Shown here in pieces: positions 59,653-64,000 of a DNA stretch of 64,000 nt. The DNA lies in the NCBI GenBank assembly GCA_004332335.1, contig SISS01000029.1, positions 62,001 to 126,000 on the forward strand, in the 5' to 3' direction. The DNA is from Methanoregulaceae archaeon UXB-2016. GTDB taxonomy: Archaea > Halobacteriota > Methanomicrobia > Methanomicrobiales > Methanospirillaceae. Under the pieces are notes generated by a model. The model was not told where the DNA came from. It made no database searches and saw only the letters and a program-made list of their open reading frames with translations. Position 1 is the first letter of the stretch, and the number at the start of each line of letters is the position of its first letter. Made by a program: the position numbers and the translations under genes.

Positions 59653-60168
59653 CTATATACTCGCGTGAGAGGAGACCATAATGATTTCGTCTGTGGCCTC
59701 CTCGATTGTGGCGGCAAAGAGCAGCAGGCCCTCGCCCTCGATCAGGACGCCGTCGGGCACCCCGTCCTCCGAGGCGTGAGCGATCGCCCAGTCCATGGTC
59801 GAGACCCCGGGGGGCGTCTGTCGCGGGTCCACGACCGCGAGCTCCCGGAGGTGCTCCTCGAGGGCCCGGGCGAGCGTCAGGAGCGGCCGGAGCGAGACCA
59901 CGGCCCGGACCTCGGGCTCGAACCGGATGGCCGTCAGGGCCGCGCGCGCGAGGATCGGGTCGGCGCCGTACGCGGCGGGCCCGCCCGGCCGGATCGTGCC
60001 GTCGCGGGCGATGAGCCCGCCCGTCAGGGCCGCGACGTCGCCGGGCTCCCGTGCGCCCGGGGCCGCCACCGCGAGGTTCGAGACGCCGGGCTCGATCACC
60101 CGGGGGTCGAGTTCGCGGAGCGTGCTCGCAGCGCGTTCGAGGCGGACCAGGAGCGCGGGCGGTCGCAC
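59653..60168 (-). CDS. ThiN-family thiamine-phosphate synthase domain protein
   Basis: [33 protein letters not shown]...[16 protein letters not shown]...[27 protein letters not shown]. Confidence 0.7.
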   Translation of the reverse strand: MRPPALLVRLERAASTLRELDPRVIEPGVSNLAVAAPGAREPGDVAALTGGLIARDGTIRPGGPAAYGADPILARAALTAIRFEPEVRAVVSLRPLLTLARALEEHLRELAVVDPRQTPPGVSTMDWAIAHASEDGVPDGVLIEGEGLLLFAATIEEATDEIIMVSSHASI

Positions 60169-60171
60169 GAT

Positions 60172-61248
60172 CTAGCCCTCCCTGTCGACCACGTCGTTGA
60201 TCACGCTCTCGGCGATACCCCCCGCGTCCTCTCCGAGCTGGCGGATCGACTCGGCGATAGAGCCGATGGCGATCGCGGTCTCGGCGGGCTGCGCAAGGGT
60301 CAGGGTGTGAAGGTCTCTGTTGTGGGCGTCGGCCTGTCGACTCTCCTCGATCGTCTGGTTTGCCAGGCGCATATCGCGCGAGAAGAGCGAGGCCACGGCC
60401 CGCTCGAGGATCCCGAGCGAGTGCTCGCTCGCGATCCCGAGTGGATCGGTGATCTCCTGCTCGATCGGGTGATCGGCGAGGACGAGGGCGTTCCTGGCGA
60501 TGCGGACCGCGTGGTCACCGATCCGTTCCAGGATCCGCGCGACGACCGAGTAGTTCGAGGCCGTGATGAGCGTGACGCCCATCTTCTTCGAGAGGCTCGC
60601 GTTCTTCATGATCATGTTCGTCTGCCGTGCGATCAGCCAGTGAAGTCGGTCGACGTCCCGGTCCTCGTCGATCACCTCGCGGGCCAGCTCCCGGGCCCCG
60701 GTCCCGACCGCCGTAGCTGCGTCTCGGTGCATGGCGCGGACGATCACGAACATCCGCTTCAGCGTGTTCTCGAACGAGAGCTCGCTGGGGCTCAGGAGAT
60801 CCTTGATCCGGATCGTCGTATCCGACTCCTCCATCACCTCCTGCCCGATCGTCATCTGCGTGAAGTCGCGCACGGCCATCCGGACGAACGGCGGGAGGCG
60901 TGTCTTCGAGCGGATCGTGATCGCCGAGCACCCCGCGATATACGTCCCGATCAGCGAGCGAAAGAGGGGTGACGCGCTCGTGCAGGTGCTGACGTCGAAC
61001 TCTCTCGTCCGCTGTGCCTGCTCGTCCGAGACGTGGGCCGTGATCAGAAGAGTCCCGTCCGGCTGCGTGATTACCCGGACCGGATCGTTCTTCTTGACCT
61101 TCATGGTCGTGGTCCACTCCTTCGGAAGGGTGACCACGAACGACGACCCCCCGGTCATCTGTACACGCCTGATGTCCATCTTTCCCTCTACAGCGTCCGT
61201 CCCCATCCTATTCAATACCTCGTCTGTCCCCTCTATATTTTTTTTCAT
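60172..61248 (-). CDS. PhoU-domain protein with N-terminal AbrB/SpoVT-like domain
   Basis: [43 protein letters not shown]; PhoU repeats [22 protein letters not shown]. Confidence 0.9.
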   Translation of the reverse strand: MKKNIEGTDEVLNRMGTDAVEGKMDIRRVQMTGGSSFVVTLPKEWTTTMKVKKNDPVRVITQPDGTLLITAHVSDEQAQRTREFDVSTCTSASPLFRSLIGTYIAGCSAITIRSKTRLPPFVRMAVRDFTQMTIGQEVMEESDTTIRIKDLLSPSELSFENTLKRMFVIVRAMHRDAATAVGTGARELAREVIDEDRDVDRLHWLIARQTNMIMKNASLSKKMGVTLITASNYSVVARILERIGDHAVRIARNALVLADHPIEQEITDPLGIASEHSLGILERAVASLFSRDMRLANQTIEESRQADAHNRDLHTLTLAQPAETAIAIGSIAESIRQLGEDAGGIAESVINDVVDREG

Positions 61249-61626
61249 TCTATATATTTTATCTAAAATGTCAATATGTGCAGTCCAGACAGAGGAAACC
61301 CGGCCCGATGGTGCCGACTCTCACAGCGGAAGACGATCACGCTCATGTTCGGGCTTGCGGCTGCAGAAGGGAGGGCTGCTAACCCGCGGGCTGCACGGGC
61401 CAGAGCCGCCTCGGCTCCTCGGCCTCGTCTGCGTGCCGTCTGAATGCTCGAGATCATCACGCGCCGTGTCGATGTCGTGACGGCCGCCCGCCACCTCGAG
61501 CCCTCCGCCGACCTCGCCTGCACGATCGCCGAGGCCACGAGCTTCACATAGACGGGCAAACAGGTCGAGATCGAGTGAGCAGGTCCGGAAGAGTTTTTGC
61601 CGGCCAGGACCCAACCTTTTCTCCAC

Positions 61627-61698
61627 GCCTCAGTGGCTTAGTGGCATAGCGGCTGATTTGTAATCAGCAGGTCGCGAGTTCAATCCTCGCCTGAGGCT
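61627..61698 (+). tRNA. tRNA-Thr (anticodon TGT)
   Basis: GCCTCAG...CTGAGGC acceptor; CTGAT-TTTGTAA-TCAG anticodon arm; GCGAG-TTCAATC-CTCGC T-arm. Confidence 0.92.
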
Positions 61699-61722
61699 CT
61701 TCTTTTACAAAAAAGGTGTCTG

Positions 61723-62130
61723 TCAGAGCCAGTCGCTCGAGCGTGGCGACGGGCGCCGCTCACGGTCGGCCCGGGGCTCGATCCTCGCCTCGTCCTTCGT
61801 CTCCCGATATGAGAATGGAGGCAGCTCGGCCAGCTCACCCCGGCGCACGGCCATCCCGGCTACGTGAAGGATCGAGAGCAGGACGGTCGCCATCCAGAGG
61901 ACCCCGAGCAGTCCGCCAAAGATCAGTATGAACAGACCCACCCAGGGCGGGGTGGTGTTGGTCGCCCCGTCGTCGGCCGATACGTCAAGCAGGGCACCGA
62001 GCGGGTCACCGCCGGTCGAGACGCGCAGGGTCTGTTCTCCGGCGATGCCGGCCGGCACGTCGGCCGAAGCGGCACTGACGAGCAGCAGGGCACAACCGGC
62101 AAGCAGGATGAGAGGCCATACTCTTGCCAC
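61723..62130 (-). CDS. Hypothetical membrane protein (signal peptide plus TM)
   Basis: MARVWPLILLAGCALLLVSAASADVPAG...WVGLFILIFGGLLGVLWMATVLLSILHVAGM. Confidence 0.55.
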   Translation of the reverse strand: MARVWPLILLAGCALLLVSAASADVPAGIAGEQTLRVSTGGDPLGALLDVSADDGATNTTPPWVGLFILIFGGLLGVLWMATVLLSILHVAGMAVRRGELAELPPFSYRETKDEARIEPRADRERRPSPRSSDWL

Positions 62131-62264
62131 GGGTCACACTCCGGTCCCCTCGAGGACGTTGGACTGCATAAATCCTTCGGTCTCTGTGTGCCCCTTATCA
62201 GCTCCATAATGTCCTTTGCCGCATACTGCATCTCCATATCTCCCCAATCCAAACAGATTCGTAT

Positions 62265-62579
62265 ATGGGACTCTTCAAGACTGTTCGGCGGCTCACCACC
62301 CTGAACTCGAGGCTGAAGCGGCTCCGGGGCCCGCTCGAGATGCTGATCCTCGGTGTCCGTGATCCGCGCGTGCCGTGGACGGCCAAGGCCGTTATGATCG
62401 CTACACTCGCCTACGTGGCGAGCCCGATCGACATCATCCCGGACTTTCTCCCCTTCGTCGGTCACCTCGACGACATGATCCTGATCCCCGTCGGGGTGGC
62501 GGTCGCGCTCTCGCTCCTGCCGCTTGACCTCCGCGGCGAGTACGATGCCGTCAGGCGCGGAACGCTCTATTCGGCCTGA
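62265..62579 (+). CDS. DUF1232 (YkvA-like) membrane protein
   Basis: VPWTAKAVMIATLAYVASPIDIIPDFLPFVGHLDDMILIPVGV. Confidence 0.88.
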   Translation: MGLFKTVRRLTTLNSRLKRLRGPLEMLILGVRDPRVPWTAKAVMIATLAYVASPIDIIPDFLPFVGHLDDMILIPVGVAVALSLLPLDLRGEYDAVRRGTLYSA

Positions 62580-62845
62580 CCCGGCCCTCATTCTTCATTC
62601 CCGGGCCGTGAAACAGGGTGCCATGTCTCCGGTCGTCCGCGCGTCGGCGGCGTCCGGAGGTGCACCATAAAGAAGAGATCCGATGTGGCCCCCTGGCAGT
62701 GGTACGCCCCGGGGATAGTCAATGGTCGCCTGCCTGGACCATGAGCCCGGCGATCGCAGCGTGAAAGTGATGGCAGCACCGGCCGTGTTCGACAGAAATA
62801 TTGTTATGCTAAAGCATAGCACAGTACTCCATACAGGCGATCATC

Positions 62846-64000
62846 GTGGACCTCTTCCTCTCGTTCCTCCTTGCCATCCTTCCGATCTTCGTGATCTTTG
62901 TCGGACTTGTGATCCTCAAAAAGTCTGGGACACTGATGGGTGTCGTCGGATGGATGTTGACCGTCGCGGTCGCGGTCTTCTTCTTCTCGACCTCGCCTGC
63001 GATCGCGCTCCTTGCCTCGGCGAACGGGATCCTCGCCTCGTTCGGGATCTCTTTAATGGTCCTCTTCACCATCCTCCAGGTCACGATGATGGACGTGACG
63101 GGCGCAATCCGCTCCATCACCGAGTACGTCCGGCTGATCGCGGCCGAACGCTACGAGCAGGTGATGCTTCTGAATGTCGGCCTCGGCTCGTTCCTCGTCT
63201 CGATCGGCGCCACGCCGGTCACGATGCTTCCTCCGATCATGCTCGCGCTCGGCTTCTCGCCGATCGCCGCGATCGCGCTCCCGTGCCTCGGTTACGATCC
63301 TCTGACCTCGTTCTCGCTCCTCGCGGTCCCGATCACACTTCCGGCCCAGGTCTTCAACCTGGACCTCGCTGCGCTCGGCTCGCGCATCTCGTTCTTCCTC
63401 CCGGTCATCTCGACAGGATTCGCGATCGGGATGCTCTTTATCGCCGACGGATGGAGCGGGGTCCGGAAGGGGATCGTGCCCGCCCTACTCGCCGGCCTGA
63501 CCCTCGGGTTCTCGGCCATCCTCTTCGTGCACATCCTGCCGGTCTCGGCGATCGGGCTTGTCGGGGTCTTCTCCGGCCTGGTCACGATCATCGTCCTCCT
63601 CCTCCTCCGGGTGGTCCAGGGCAAGCCGATCCTGGCCCGGCGGGTCGACATGCCGGCCGACGTGATGCCCATCGGCCGCGCCGCGCTCCCCTGGCTCCTG
63701 CTCGTCGTCTTCTGCGTCGTGATCAGCATCCCCATGATCGCGACCCGGCTGCATGACCTGCTCGGCCCGCTCCAGGTCGTCACGGTCGTCGCGAACAAGT
63801 CGGTCGACCTCAAGTTCCTGAACCAGGCCTACACCTGCGTCCTGGTCTCGACCGTGGTCGCGGCCCCGTTCATGGTCCGGAGCCGGGAGGAGGGGAGAAA
63901 GATCGTCGAGATCTGGCTGAAGCGGGCCTGGGCCCCGACTCTGGCCGCGGCCATCTTCTTCGCGATCGCCTACGTCATGGATTGGTCGGGCCAGACCGTG
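62846..64000 (+). CDS. L-lactate permease family transporter (GTG start, truncated by window end)
   Basis: VDLFLSFLLAILPIFVIFVGLVILKKSGTLMGVVGWMLTVAVAVFFF...ITEYVRLIAAERYEQVMLLNVGLGSFLVSIGATPVTMLPPIMLALGFSPIAAIALPCLGYDP; missing from ORF track because no stop in window. Confidence 0.75.
   Translation, partial: MDLFLSFLLAILPIFVIFVGLVILKKSGTLMGVVGWMLTVAVAVFFFSTSPAIALLASANGILASFGISLMVLFTILQVTMMDVTGAIRSITEYVRLIAAERYEQVMLLNVGLGSFLVSIGATPVTMLPPIMLALGFSPIAAIALPCLGYDPLTSFSLLAVPITLPAQVFNLDLAALGSRISFFLPVISTGFAIGMLFIADGWSGVRKGIVPALLAGLTLGFSAILFVHILPVSAIGLVGVFSGLVTIIVLLLLRVVQGKPILARRVDMPADVMPIGRAALPWLLLVVFCVVISIPMIATRLHDLLGPLQVVTVVANKSVDLKFLNQAYTCVLVSTVVAAPFMVRSREEGRKIVEIWLKRAWAPTLAAAIFFAIAYVMDWSGQTV

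Noticed and set aside
61263-61626. 98- and 101-aa minus-strand ORFs and a 35-aa plus-strand ORF (MLEIITRRVDVVTAARHLEPS...) between the PhoU gene and tRNA-Thr
   Set aside because: Short, mutually overlapping, no family resemblance; treated as intergenic or very old remnant

Overview
High-GC euryarchaeal chromosome segment, most consistent with a Methanomicrobiales-type methanogen: archaeal ribosomal-protein order, DP1, CofC/CofH, ThiN, FmdE, DUF3821/PGF-CTERM and PKD/NosD surface proteins. The core is one long S10/spc/alpha-type ribosomal-protein operon (about 39.2-53.6 kb, L3 to secY-adk-DUF106-cmk). Around it are coenzyme F420, riboflavin, lysine and thiamine genes, two tRNAs (Val-GAC, Thr-TGT), signalling proteins and large modular cell-surface proteins. 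The main points for follow-up are: (i) an orphan CARF-HEPN (TM1812/Csx-type) protein with no CRISPR array or other cas genes in view; (ii) a cohesin-like/dockerin-like surface protein set, including an SGNH-esterase + NosD + CBM + dockerin chimera; (iii) two highly structured unannotated RNA candidates, one between a SagB-like gene and L3 and one near 23.2 kb; (iv) a decaying ABC/MarR locus with a clear internal fusion deletion and a frameshift; (v) a small gene broken by an exact 8-bp tandem duplication; (vi) an aIF1A gene whose upstream ATG is one base out of frame. Calls are from reading the sequence and provided translations only; no database search was run.
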